A model generated the notes under the pieces. The model was not told where the DNA came from and ran no database searches. It saw nothing but the letters and a program-made list of their open reading frames with translations. This document shows, in pieces, positions 18,322-26,855 of a stretch of 64,000 bases of DNA. The stretch lies in assembly GCA_900466605.1 (NCBI GenBank), contig UBMU01000004.1, positions 1 through 64,000 of the forward strand. The letters run 5' to 3'. The translations under genes were made by a program, and so were the position numbers. Position 1 is the first letter of the stretch, and the number at the start of each line of letters is the position of its first letter. Origin of the DNA: Hyphomicrobiales bacterium. Lineage in GTDB: Bacteria > Pseudomonadota > Alphaproteobacteria > Rhizobiales > Rhizobiaceae.

Positions 18322-18627
18322 TCACTTACACGCATTGGCCGGATCGTTCGCCATCGCGGTATTGTTCTTAGAGGGGTTCTTCGTATTGCCAGCTTCACGG
18401 CGTTGGCAGTCATTGGCGTCGCCGCCTGATGCGCCAGCGTTTTGACCATTGTTGTTGGTCTGCGGTTGCGACCCGCCGTTGTCACCACTGTTTTGCGTGC
18501 CACCGCTCGATTGGCCGTTCGTCGAGCTGCCATTATCGCCAGAGTTTTGTGTTCCGCCTGACGACTGCGCCATTGCGCTTGTCGCTAGGCCAAGAGCCAG
18601 CATTGAGACTGCGATCATCTTCATCAT
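18322..18627 (-). CDS. Small exported Gly/Ser/Asn-rich protein
   Basis: A 101-aa secreted protein: signal peptide MMKMIAVSMLALGLATSAMA, then a low-complexity mature part with a near-perfect internal duplication (SSGGTQNSGDNGSS and SSGGTQNSGDNGGS, residues ~22-52). Two cysteines near the C terminus (DANDCQRR, DPANACK) could form a disulfide. Start 18627 is supported by GGAGGAAATACCC. Small Gly/Asn-rich exported proteins like this are common in rhizobia, but no function is known to me. The ribosome-binding region resembles that of the PepSY-like gene at 32926 (GGAGGAAATACCA). Confidence 0.75.
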   Translation of the reverse strand: MMKMIAVSMLALGLATSAMAQSSGGTQNSGDNGSSTNGQSSGGTQNSGDNGGSQPQTNNNGQNAGASGGDANDCQRREAGNTKNPSKNNTAMANDPANACK

Positions 18628-18869
18628 GGGTATTTCCTCCGAGTCTGTATTTCTAAAGTGGCAACCCTAAAGGTCTGTGCTTGTTCCAGTGGTAGTTCAG
18701 GCAAATTCCCGTCTCGACAGTTACTGAAACGCCCGACAAGAGCGGCCTCAGCGATGATTGCGCCGTGCGGCAGCTAGATATTGCGCGTCTCTGACATTCG
18801 GATTGCGAGGGGAACTAGAAGGCCGTTTCTGCCTTCTTCCCATCGGCGGTTATAAGGAGCCGCGGTACG

Positions 18870-19113
18870 ATGACTCCAGAAATGCTATCGCCATTCGTTA
18901 TTCGTGGGGGTGGTCCCAATCGATTATGGCCAATCAGCTCGGCTTATCTCTTCGCGCCTACCAGGAAATTGAGAGCGGCCGTGCGGCAATCCGAGAGATG
19001 ATGACTTTGCTCTAGAGCGCATTAGCCTTGCGACCGCAGTGTGCGACTGTAAGAAAGAGAGGTTGATGGAGGGCGTGCGGGCAGACATAGAAGCGCTATC
19101 GCAATTGAAATGA
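18870..19113 (+). pseudogene. Doubly frameshifted small XRE regulator
   Basis: Remnant of a short helix-turn-helix protein of a type common in rhizobia. Behind AAGGAG the gene starts MTPEML; one base is lost right after, and the frame resumes as AIRYSWGWSQSIMANQLGLS, LRAYQEIESGRAAIREMMTL. A second single-base loss at the TTGCTCTAG site then moves the reading to ALERISLATAVCDCKKERL and on to a TGA at 19111-19113. Restoring both bases gives one ~80-aa protein. Two separate one-base losses argue for decay, though a sequencing artefact cannot be ruled out. Confidence 0.7.
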
Positions 19114-19275
19114 GAAGGGAGCCATGTGATTGCGAATATGAATGGGAACGCGTCAAGGCGCGTCATTCATCGCGGAGCCCCCATCAGATAGTGGCCACGG
19201 GAGGTGTGGCGCCAGCGTCCCTTGTTTTCAACGACCGGCATCTCCACATCAACTCTGTGACTTGAGGAGGTTACG

Positions 19276-19365
19276 ATGAAAGCGATGATCTACAGCGTTA
19301 TTGTTGGAGCCTATGCTTTCGCACCCGCGCTGGCGTTCGCAAACAAAATCATCGGAAATGGCTAA
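19276..19365 (+). CDS. Candidate 29-aa exported peptide
   Basis: A 30-codon frame preceded by TTGAGGAGG five bases before ATG. The product begins MKAMIYSVIVGAYAFAPALA, a short signal-peptide-like segment, then FANKIIGNG. If cleaved after ALA only ~9 residues would remain, so it may instead stay as a membrane peptide. The very strong ribosome-binding site is the main support. Confidence 0.4.
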   Translation: MKAMIYSVIVGAYAFAPALAFANKIIGNG

Positions 19366-19752
19366 GCCTCTGCATCTCTTGCCGTGCAATTAGGCGAAGT
19401 GGCAAGGCATGCCGCTGTCATCCCTTCTCTAAGAAAAGAGGGTGGTGAAGGCGGCACGATTTCCCTAACGTATCCGGTTTCAGCGTGCTTCCCTCGTTAG
19501 AGCAACCAAAATATTTACGGCCGTGCCACGGCCTTGAAGAAGAGCGTCGACGTGCAGTCATTGAAAACTGTCAATCGTGTCTTGTGTTAACTGGCGGCGC
19601 AATTTTCGAGTGTAAGTAAAGTATCCTTGGCAACTCCTGAAATATATCTCCTTGAAATTTATCAACAATTGCGCTCGATTTAATAGCATTTAAATATCTT
19701 TCCCGCACTTCTATTCAGGCGCTGCAAGTTTGCGGCGAGTTGAGGGTGCGGT
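19366..19752. other. AT-rich control region before the GGDEF-EAL gene
   Basis: About 390 bases with no gene. From ~19590 on it is clearly AT-rich, as expected for a promoter region. A small inverted repeat is seen near 19428-19450 (TTCTCTAAGAAAAGAG). No clean -35/-10 pair could be fixed. Confidence 0.4.
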
Positions 19753-22599
19753 ATGTTTACGGTTCTGAATTGCATTTTTATCGAGCATGATCTCCGTCTT
19801 GTAGTGCTTGCCGCACTTTTGTGCTTTGGATCCTGCGGTGTGGCAATGATGCTTATGCATCGGGCGTCTGTGTCGCGTAAGATCGGTCGGTGGATCTGGC
19901 TGGCGAGCGCGGGCATGGCGGCCGGGTTTGGCATCTGGGGCACACATTTTGTTGCGATGCTTGCGTACGACCCCGGCGTGGTTTTCGGTTACGAAATCGA
20001 TGGGACCCTGTTGTCGCTGCTGATTTCTGTTGCAACGACATGCCTTGCCGTAACGGTCGCAAGCGTTCTTCCGGGTAGAACCGGCTGGGCAGGCGCGGGC
20101 TTTCTTTTCGGTGCTGGCGTTTCCTCAATGCACTTCATTGGCATGAGCGCAATCGAATTCCCGGGAACGCTCCTCTGGGATAGGAGGTTTGTTGCCGCCG
20201 CCATCGTTCTTGCAATCGCTCTCTCGGTTCCAGCCTTCCATCTTTCGTCCAAGAGCCGTGACACCCGACCGCGGGTGTTGCCTTCGGCGCTAGTGCTGAT
20301 GCTTGGTATCGTAGTAATGCACTTCACGGCCATGGCGGCCATCGATGTCCGGCCTGGTCCGGTCACACTGAACCCGACTTCGCTTCTGTCTCCCGCCCTC
20401 ATGGTCGCGGCCATCGCGACCGTATCTCTCTCATTGCTATTTGTCGGCATCGCCGCCGCCCTTTTTGCCATATGGGCAGAGTCGGCCGCCGCTCGCAGCG
20501 AGAACAACTTTCGCCTCCTTGTGCAGGGTGTCACTGATTACGCCATCTACATGCTCGATCTCGAGGGCAGGGTCGCAAACTGGAACGCGGGTGCAGAGCG
20601 TGCCAAGGGCTACAGGGCGGAAGAGATTGTCGGTCAGGATTTCGGCCAGTTCTATTCCGATGAAGATCGCACGTTGGGTCTGCCTGGGAAGGCATTGGAA
20701 ACAGCACGTAGCAAAGGGAAGTTTGAGGCAGAAGGCTGGCGCTATCGCAAGGACGGAAGCCGGTTCTGGGCGTCCGTCGTCATTGACCCGATTTTTGACG
20801 AAACAGGTCGGCAGATCGGCTATGCCAAGATCACCAAGGATCGCAGTGAACAACGCGCGGCCGCCGAAGCGCTTGCCGTAACGTCGCGAAATCTCCAGCA
20901 TGCGCTGGAGCACATGGCAAACGGGCTTTGCCTCTACGATGCTTCGGAAACACTTGTGCTGCACAATCCGCGTGTTCGCGAGATCTTCGACGTTGACCCT
21001 GATCTTGAGCTTGTCGGCAAGACCTTCCGCGAGCTTTGCACCGTCCGTTGCGGCAGCGATCCGCAGGCGGCCGAAGAGCTTTATCGTATGCATCGGGATC
21101 TCTTTACCAAACCAGGCGGCGGCGAGCATGTACGCACGATAGAGAATGGTCGTACGATCCGGACCATTCACAGTCCGGCCGGCGGCGGGGCCTTTGTCAT
21201 GACGGTCGAGGACATCTCCGAACGCGTTCGCACGCAGGAGCAGATCTCCCATCTTGCCCGTCACGACACCCTCACTGGGCTACCCAACAGGCGTGAGTTT
21301 GTTGAACGTCTCGAGGCAGCTATGGAATTGGCAGAACGCCGCGATACCAAGGTGGCGGTGATTTGCATCGATCTCGACAACTTCAAGGAAATCAACGACA
21401 CGTTCGGTCATGGGATCGGGGATAAGGTGCTCTGCGAGATTTCATCCCGCATCGTCAAGGATTGCGGCGCCGATGAATATGTCGCGCGGCTCGGAGGGGA
21501 TGAGTTTGTCGCGTTTAAGTCTTATACGGACCAAGCGGAATTGGACGGCTTTTTAGCGCGGGTTCACGCATCACTTACGGAGAAGATTGCCCTCGATCAT
21601 GGGGATCTGGTTCCAGGTGCGAGCATAGGCGTAGCAATCTATCCGAATGATGCTGGCGACCGCGGGAAATTGCTAAGCAACGCCGACATGGCGATGTACC
21701 GATCGAAGGAAAGCATCGGAGAGAAGATCAGTTACTATGAGGCCAGCATGGACGAGGCTGCCCGGGAGCGGCGCGCCATGGCCCGCGATGTCTGGACGGC
21801 GCTCGAAACGGGGCAGTTCCACCTTGCCTATCAAGTTCAGCGCGCCGTACGCACTGACGAGGTTACCGGATATGAAGTCCTGCTGAGATGGAAGCACCCG
21901 GTTCATGGCATGATTCCTCCCTCGACCTTCATCCCGGTCGCGGAGGAGTGTGGGGCGATATCGGCACTCGGGGACTGGGTGCTTGAGGAAGCATGCCGTG
22001 AGGCGGCCACCTGGCCGATTGAACACAAGATCGCCGTCAATCTCTCACCTCTGCAACTCGGCAACGTTGCCTTCGTGGAAAAGGTACATACCACGCTTAT
22101 GAAGACGGGACTTCCAGCCTCCCGACTGGAGCTCGAGGTGACCGAGAGCGCCATTATAGGCGACAAAGCCCGTGCGCTTCATATCCTGCGCCAGATCAAG
22201 GCAATGGGTGTGGCAATTGCTATCGACGATTTCGGGACTGGATATTCATCGCTGGAAACGCTCAGGTCGTTCCCGTTCGATAAAATCAAGCTGGACCGCA
22301 GCTTCGTCAGCGATCTTGATACACGCCAATCGAAGGCCTTCGTCCGCGCGATCGTGGCGCTGGGCAAGAGCCTCGGCGTATCCATCCTGGCGGAGGGTGT
22401 GGAGACCCGCGATCAGTTGGAGGTGCTGATGAGCGAAGGCTGCGATGAAGTTCAAGGGTTCCTCTTCGGACGCCCAGGTACTCGGGAACAGGTCTTAGCG
22501 TCCGCGGCGGCCCCGTTGGCAGATCAGGCATCCGACATGGCCACATCGCGCAACCGGGTCCCTTCACGAATGCGACGATCATCGAACCGTTCAACCTGA
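19753..22599 (+). CDS. MHYT-PAS-GGDEF-EAL cyclic-di-GMP protein
   Basis: A 948-aa inner-membrane signalling protein that would make and/or degrade cyclic di-GMP. Residues 1-235 form the seven-helix MHYT sensor: three copies of the motif occur as THFVAML, MHFIGMS and MHFTAM, proposed to bind metal and sense gas or redox. A PAS domain follows (~250-370: LVQGVTDYAIYMLDLEGRVANWN), then a second PAS-like segment (~380-495). GGDEF domain ~505-670 with an intact catalytic RLGGDEF (~580); no RxxD inhibitory site lies before it. EAL domain ~690-935: the signature reads EVL (~708), with the other key motifs intact (VNLSPLQL, VTESAII, IDDFGTGYS, LDRSFV, ILAEGVET). Both activities look possible. It stands alone with its own promoter region. 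Confidence 0.93.
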   Translation: MFTVLNCIFIEHDLRLVVLAALLCFGSCGVAMMLMHRASVSRKIGRWIWLASAGMAAGFGIWGTHFVAMLAYDPGVVFGYEIDGTLLSLLISVATTCLAVTVASVLPGRTGWAGAGFLFGAGVSSMHFIGMSAIEFPGTLLWDRRFVAAAIVLAIALSVPAFHLSSKSRDTRPRVLPSALVLMLGIVVMHFTAMAAIDVRPGPVTLNPTSLLSPALMVAAIATVSLSLLFVGIAAALFAIWAESAAARSENNFRLLVQGVTDYAIYMLDLEGRVANWNAGAERAKGYRAEEIVGQDFGQFYSDEDRTLGLPGKALETARSKGKFEAEGWRYRKDGSRFWASVVIDPIFDETGRQIGYAKITKDRSEQRAAAEALAVTSRNLQHALEHMANGLCLYDASETLVLHNPRVREIFDVDPDLELVGKTFRELCTVRCGSDPQAAEELYRMHRDLFTKPGGGEHVRTIENGRTIRTIHSPAGGGAFVMTVEDISERVRTQEQISHLARHDTLTGLPNRREFVERLEAAMELAERRDTKVAVICIDLDNFKEINDTFGHGIGDKVLCEISSRIVKDCGADEYVARLGGDEFVAFKSYTDQAELDGFLARVHASLTEKIALDHGDLVPGASIGVAIYPNDAGDRGKLLSNADMAMYRSKESIGEKISYYEASMDEAARERRAMARDVWTALETGQFHLAYQVQRAVRTDEVTGYEVLLRWKHPVHGMIPPSTFIPVAEECGAISALGDWVLEEACREAATWPIEHKIAVNLSPLQLGNVAFVEKVHTTLMKTGLPASRLELEVTESAIIGDKARALHILRQIKAMGVAIAIDDFGTGYSSLETLRSFPFDKIKLDRSFVSDLDTRQSKAFVRAIVALGKSLGVSILAEGVETRDQLEVLMSEGCDEVQGFLFGRPGTREQVLASAAAPLADQASDMATSRNRVPSRMRRSSNRST

Positions 22600-22699
22600 T
22601 ACAATATCGACGGTGCGGCCAAAATGGCCGGGGTGAGTGTGCCAGACGTGACGAGACGCCGCATTGGCGCTGACGGATCCGAACCACACATTTGAGTGC

Positions 22700-22813
22700 A
22701 TGGAACACAAACACTCGACCGCTATTGTCATAACCGTCTTCATCGGGCTGACGTGTGTACTGCTCATTGCGGTTACGCTCCTTGGCCATACTACGGCCAT
22801 CCCACCGGTCTAA
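22700..22813 (+). CDS. Candidate 37-aa membrane peptide
   Basis: A 38-codon frame starting MEHKHSTAIVITVFIGLTCV and continuing LLIAVTLLGHTTAIPPV: a charged/polar N terminus and one transmembrane helix. The ribosome-binding site is poor (TTTGAGTGC), so support comes from the clean single-helix pattern only. Confidence 0.3.
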   Translation: MEHKHSTAIVITVFIGLTCVLLIAVTLLGHTTAIPPV

Positions 22814-23696
22814 AAGGCTGGACTGCGACGGCTGATCCCCAGTGCTTTCACGCGCACCAAAGACACAAAATCGCAACGCAGTCGGTAAGGTGTCGTGCAG
22901 TCGGTAAGATGTCGTGGAATGATGGCGTAGCTGGCAGATCTTCGACGCTTTAACATCGGGATCGCGGCTCAATGGCGATCGCCGCAAGTTTGCATTCGGT
23001 AGTTACGATCGAGGAGGGGTGTGACCTCGGCGGCGGGAAAAGCCGAGAGCGGCTGGTTTTCCGGCACGAATTGACGAGTGCGTTGTCCTGGCGCCGCGGT
23101 TTGATCTACAGAAAAAATTGGCACCCGAATGAGACTACGGCAATGGCCAATGGCATTGTTATCACCAAGGCAGCACATTGCCAGTCGATTTGAGGCATAT
23201 TGCCATGCTTGGTCGAGCCCATTCTAGTTCCTCCGTTGCGACCTAGAACTTACGGATCTGACAAGCTATGTCGCCTCAAAAAAAATCTCAGGCCGTAACA
23301 TTCTTCGTCGGCTGCAGGAGACGCCGTGGTGTCTTGCCGACGGCAACTTGCGTGCCTTGGTTGGCTCCGCTCGGCCTGCCAGTCGGGCCCGTGCAACTGC
23401 GGCGCCAAGCGCGGAGGCCAGGTTTGGTTTAAGATGAGAGGATCAGGCTTCAAATTTAATCGGCAGTCGGAGCGCGCTGCCAACGGATAACTGCCGTGCC
23501 TCATCGATTTGCCGGAATTTCAGGATGAGAGCAGCAATGACATGCAGTGCAAGCAGCTCCGGTGTCTTGCCTTTCCCTGACAACCGAGCCCTTTTGGCGT
23601 CTTGGTATGGTCGATAGCCCTATATTCTAAGGGATCTGTCCAGCAGATGCCGTGGGGATAGTAGAGAGGCCTTTGATATGGGCTCTTGCCCCGTAA
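22814..23696. other. Long intergenic stretch
   Basis: About 880 bases between the GGDEF-EAL gene and the GntR regulator. It holds a 19-bp tandem repeat (22878-22915). Several 60-85 codon frames are open but lack ribosome-binding sites and look non-coding. No protein remnant could be recognised. Confidence 0.45.
22878..22915. repeat. 19-bp tandem duplication
   Basis: Two adjacent copies of GCAGTCGGTAAGGTGTCGT differing at one base (AGG/AGA). It lies in non-coding sequence; probably a slippage product. Confidence 0.8.
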
Positions 23697-24395
23697 TTAG
23701 GGATTGAGGCCAGCGCAACGGGCAGTGTTCATCACGTGGGTCTCCATCTCTTGTCGAGCCCGGCCTGGGTCGTTTTCGCGAAGTGCCGCGATAATTCTGC
23801 GGTGCTCGGCAATCGATGCTTGCATACGGGCCGGTTCGGTAATTGGAATCGGCTGCCGTTGCGTTTCGGTCAACTGCTCACGAATGACCTGATACAGCGC
23901 CCGCATCATAGCATTGCTGCAGGCGGACGCGATGATACCGTGAAACTCTAGATCTGCCTCGACGTTGGCGAGAAGATCCTGTTTGGCCCAGCAATCTTCC
24001 ATTTGCTTGGTTGCCGCTTCCATTGCTTGTAACTGGTTGCCGGTGAGACGCCCAGCCGCGAGCGCCGCAATATTGCCTTCCAGCATGATACGGGTCTGGA
24101 AGACGTCGAAAACCGAGTAGCTATCGGAATATCGCCAGGGGGCCATGCCAGTGGTGGAAGAGCTGCCACGGTCTGATACGAATGTTCCCCGTCCTGCCTC
24201 GGTCTTGATCAATCCGAGTGTCTCAAGCGTCAGCAACGCCTCGCGAAGCGAGGCGCGACTAATTCCGAGCCTGGTGGAAAATTCCCGCTGGGAAGGAATT
24301 TTCTGCCCGGCGCTTAGCTCACCGCTCTGGATCATGTCCTGTATCAGTCGAGCCGCGGACTGCGGCACCAAGGTCCTATTGAGCATTCTTTCCAT
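23697..24395 (-). CDS. GntR/FadR-family transcriptional regulator
   Basis: A ~232-aa regulator with an N-terminal winged HTH (LIQDMIQSGELSAGQKIPSQ, RLGISRASLREALLTLETLG, TEAGRGTFV) and a C-terminal all-helical FCD ligand domain (FQTRIMLEGNIAALAAGRL, DLEFHGIIASAC, EHRRIIAALRENDPGRARQE). Members repress catabolic or uptake genes until an organic acid or amino-acid-like effector binds. I place the start at ATG 24395; GTG 24449 is in frame but has no ribosome-binding site. It is divergent from the transporter operon at 24553, and the 31-bp palindrome at 24485 between them is its likely operator. Confidence 0.88.
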   Translation of the reverse strand: MERMLNRTLVPQSAARLIQDMIQSGELSAGQKIPSQREFSTRLGISRASLREALLTLETLGLIKTEAGRGTFVSDRGSSSTTGMAPWRYSDSYSVFDVFQTRIMLEGNIAALAAGRLTGNQLQAMEAATKQMEDCWAKQDLLANVEADLEFHGIIASACSNAMMRALYQVIREQLTETQRQPIPITEPARMQASIAEHRRIIAALRENDPGRARQEMETHVMNTARCAGLNP

Positions 24396-24484
24396 TCTCG
24401 TGGCGGGTAAACTGTACCTGCGAAAACTTTGCGTCGCTTTTAAATCCACCAGTCGCTTGCAAATGACAAGAGACCGTGCTTGAT

Positions 24485-24515
24485 TTGGTCCGACTGGTCA
24501 GACCGGTTAGACCAA
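24485..24515. promoter_or_regulatory. 31-bp palindrome, probable GntR operator
   Basis: An imperfect palindrome centred on A24500: TTGGTC...GACCAA at the ends and CTGGTC-A-GACCGG at the centre, with 12 of 15 arm positions symmetrical. Each half contains GGTC twice, so it may hold overlapping TGGTC-type half-sites typical of FadR-subfamily operators. It sits 38 bases before the transporter ATG, where binding would block transcription. Confidence 0.7.
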
Positions 24516-24552
24516 TAGCAAAAATGCGCAATACAAAACAAGGGGAACCTAC

Positions 24553-25347
24553 ATGCGTCGTTTTTCGATTTTGAAAACAGTATTGCTTTCAGGCGCTCTG
24601 GCATTGGCCGGAGCCGCCGCTCAGGCCGCCGATCTCATTGTCGGAGCCAACATTGGCAACGTCCCATGGGAGTTTCAGGACGATACCGGCAAGACCGTTG
24701 GTTTTGAAGTCGACCTCGTTAATGAAATTGCCAAGCGGCTGAACAAGTCCGTCGAGTTCGTCAACATCCCGTTCAATGGACTCTTTTCAGCCGTTCAGTC
24801 GGGACGCATCAACATGGCTGTCTCTTCGATCACCATTACCGAAAAGCGGCTTGAATCGGTGAGTTTTGCCCAGCCCTACTACGACAGCGACCAATCGCTG
24901 ACTGTGACGGCCGCCAGCGGCATCAAGGATCTCGGTGGCATGGGTGGCAAGGCAGTGGGTGTTGATACCGGCTCGACCGGCGACATGTGGGCAACCGCCA
25001 ACACCGCCAAATACAAGCTCGGAGAAATTCGCCGATTTGAGGGGCTCCAGCCGGCAATGCTTGACCTCGCGGCTGGCCGTATCGACGGCTACATCAGCGA
25101 CATTCCGGCATTGCAATACTATGTCAAGGACAAGCCAGACATCAAAGTTGTCGAGCGTATCCCGACGGGCGAGAAATACTCGATCATGTTCAACAAAGGC
25201 GATCCGCTCGTGACGCAAGTAAATGACGTTATCACGACCCTGAAGGGTGAGGGCTTCATCGCCAAGCTACACGAAACCTGGTTCGGTGCGAAAGCTGAGG
25301 ACACGACGTCCACGGTGAAGGTCACAGACATACCAGCAGCAAAGTAA
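24553..25347 (+). CDS. Amino-acid-type ABC transporter, substrate-binding protein
   Basis: A 264-aa periplasmic binding protein of the family 3 (polar amino acid) type, which captures the solute for the permease encoded next. Signal peptide ~1-25 (TVLLSGALALAGAAAQAA). The mature part shows the family pattern: VGFEVDLVNEIAKRL, VNIPFNGLFSAVQSGRINMA, ITITEKRLESVSFAQPYY and AVGVDTGSTGDMW. Start has AGGGGAA seven bases upstream. It is the first gene of a five-gene operon with a permease, ATPase, PLP enzyme and hydantoinase, so the ligand is likely the substrate of one of these enzymes (an amino acid derivative or cyclic amide). Exact ligand is unknown. Confidence 0.92.
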   Translation: MRRFSILKTVLLSGALALAGAAAQAADLIVGANIGNVPWEFQDDTGKTVGFEVDLVNEIAKRLNKSVEFVNIPFNGLFSAVQSGRINMAVSSITITEKRLESVSFAQPYYDSDQSLTVTAASGIKDLGGMGGKAVGVDTGSTGDMWATANTAKYKLGEIRRFEGLQPAMLDLAAGRIDGYISDIPALQYYVKDKPDIKVVERIPTGEKYSIMFNKGDPLVTQVNDVITTLKGEGFIAKLHETWFGAKAEDTTSTVKVTDIPAAK

Positions 25348-25419
25348 GGCCGGAAGGTCCACGTCACGGATGGCGGGCTCGCCCGTCATCCGCCCCGATA
25401 CGACTTACCGGTGCCCTCC

Positions 25420-26094
25420 ATGGATATCTTTACAACCTTCTTCAATCTGGCTGTGCTGGAGCGCTCTTTTCCGCTGCTCCTCTCAGGCCTTTGGATCACG
25501 ATTGCGCTTGGTATCGTGAGCATCGTCGGCGGATTGGTCGGCGGTCTCGGCCTTTCACTACTGCGCCTCTACGGCCACCCGGTGGTTCAAGGATTCGCCA
25601 AAGTTTATATCGACGTCTTCCGCTCGATACCGCTCCTCGTTCTCTTGATCGTTATCTACTATGCACTTCCCTTCATTGGCATTCGGCTTTCCCCGTTTCT
25701 GTCGGCTGCGAGTGCATTGACGCTCGTTTCCACAGCCTACACCGCCGAAATATTTCGCGCGGGCATTGAAGCCATCCCGCGTGGTCAATTCGAGGCGTCC
25801 GAGGCGCTAGGTCTTTCCTATCGCCACATGATGGCCGAGATCATCCTTCCGCAGGCAATCAAGATCGTCATTCCCCCCCTGACCAATAACTGCATCAACG
25901 TCATGAAGGACACCGCGCTTGCATCGGTCGTGGCTATGCCCGATCTGCTGAAGCAGGCGACACAAGCTCAGGCGTTGACGGCTAATCCGTCGCCCCTGAT
26001 CGGTGCTGCAATGATCTACCTCGCCCTTTTGTGGCCGATGGTGATTGTCGTTGCCCATCTCGAAAAACGCTTCAGCGCCGGGAGGCGGAGATGA
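25420..26094 (+). CDS. Amino-acid-type ABC transporter permease
   Basis: A 224-aa inner-membrane permease of the His/Glu/Gln/Arg/opine family. Five or so hydrophobic segments are visible ([54 protein letters not shown]...). The EAA loop that docks the ATPase is clear: [23 protein letters not shown] 25420 is used; GTG 25411 is possible, and neither has a strong ribosome-binding site. It is 72 bases after the binding-protein gene and overlaps the ATPase start by 4 bases. Only one permease is present, so it probably works as a homodimer. Confidence 0.9.
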   Translation: MDIFTTFFNLAVLERSFPLLLSGLWITIALGIVSIVGGLVGGLGLSLLRLYGHPVVQGFAKVYIDVFRSIPLLVLLIVIYYALPFIGIRLSPFLSAASALTLVSTAYTAEIFRAGIEAIPRGQFEASEALGLSYRHMMAEIILPQAIKIVIPPLTNNCINVMKDTALASVVAMPDLLKQATQAQALTANPSPLIGAAMIYLALLWPMVIVVAHLEKRFSAGRRR

Positions 26095-26828
26095 AGACCA
26101 TCGTCAAAATTGAGAACCTGAACAAGTCCTATGGCACGTTTCAGGTCCTGCATGGCATCGACCTGGCAATCGCGGAGGGTGAAGTCGTTTGTGTAATCGG
26201 TCCTTCGGGCTCCGGGAAGTCAACGCTGATACGCTGTATCAATCATCTCGAGAGTTTCTCAAGTGAAAGCCGGATCGAAGTCGACGGAATAAAAGTTGAG
26301 CGTGGGCAAAACCTCGCGAGGGTTCGCGCCGAAGTCGGGATGGTGTTCCAGTCCTTCAATCTTTTTCCGCACTTAAGCGTACTCAAGAATATCATGATCG
26401 CACCGATGCGCGTTCGCGGCACGTCGCCCGAGGTTGCAGCTCAAAAGGCAAGGGACCTGCTTGCCAAGGTCGGCATTACCGAGCAGGCAGACAAGTATCC
26501 GGAGCAGCTTTCAGGTGGCCAGCAACAACGTGTTGCGATTGCCCGTGCGCTGGCGATGGAGCCGCGTGTCCTGTTATTCGACGAGCCGACCTCAGCCCTT
26601 GACCCAGAGATGGTTGGCGAGGTGCTTGACGTCATGCGCAAGCTTGCCGGCTCCGGCGTGACCATGATCGTCGTTACCCACGAAATGGGTTTTGCCCGCC
26701 AGGTGGCAGATCGCGTGATCTTCATGGATTCGGGCCGCATCGTGGAGTGCGGCACGCCAGCGGAAATCTTCGACCAGCCCCAGGAAGAGCGCACAAAAGG
26801 CTTTTTGCGCGCCGTTCTCAATCACTAA
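26091..26828 (+). CDS. Amino-acid-type ABC transporter ATPase
   Basis: A 245-aa ATP-binding subunit that powers import. Walker [11 protein letters not shown]-loop [13 protein letters not shown], signature LSGGQQQR, Walker [15 protein letters not shown] and switch His (VTHEMGFA) are all intact. Start ATG 26091 lies within the permease stop (ATGA), indicating translational coupling; a longer frame to 26031 overlaps the permease. Full family length. Confidence 0.95.
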   Translation: MKTIVKIENLNKSYGTFQVLHGIDLAIAEGEVVCVIGPSGSGKSTLIRCINHLESFSSESRIEVDGIKVERGQNLARVRAEVGMVFQSFNLFPHLSVLKNIMIAPMRVRGTSPEVAAQKARDLLAKVGITEQADKYPEQLSGGQQQRVAIARALAMEPRVLLFDEPTSALDPEMVGEVLDVMRKLAGSGVTMIVVTHEMGFARQVADRVIFMDSGRIVECGTPAEIFDQPQEERTKGFLRAVLNH

Positions 26829-26855
26829 CAGCATAAAAGCATTCGGAGGGACCCA

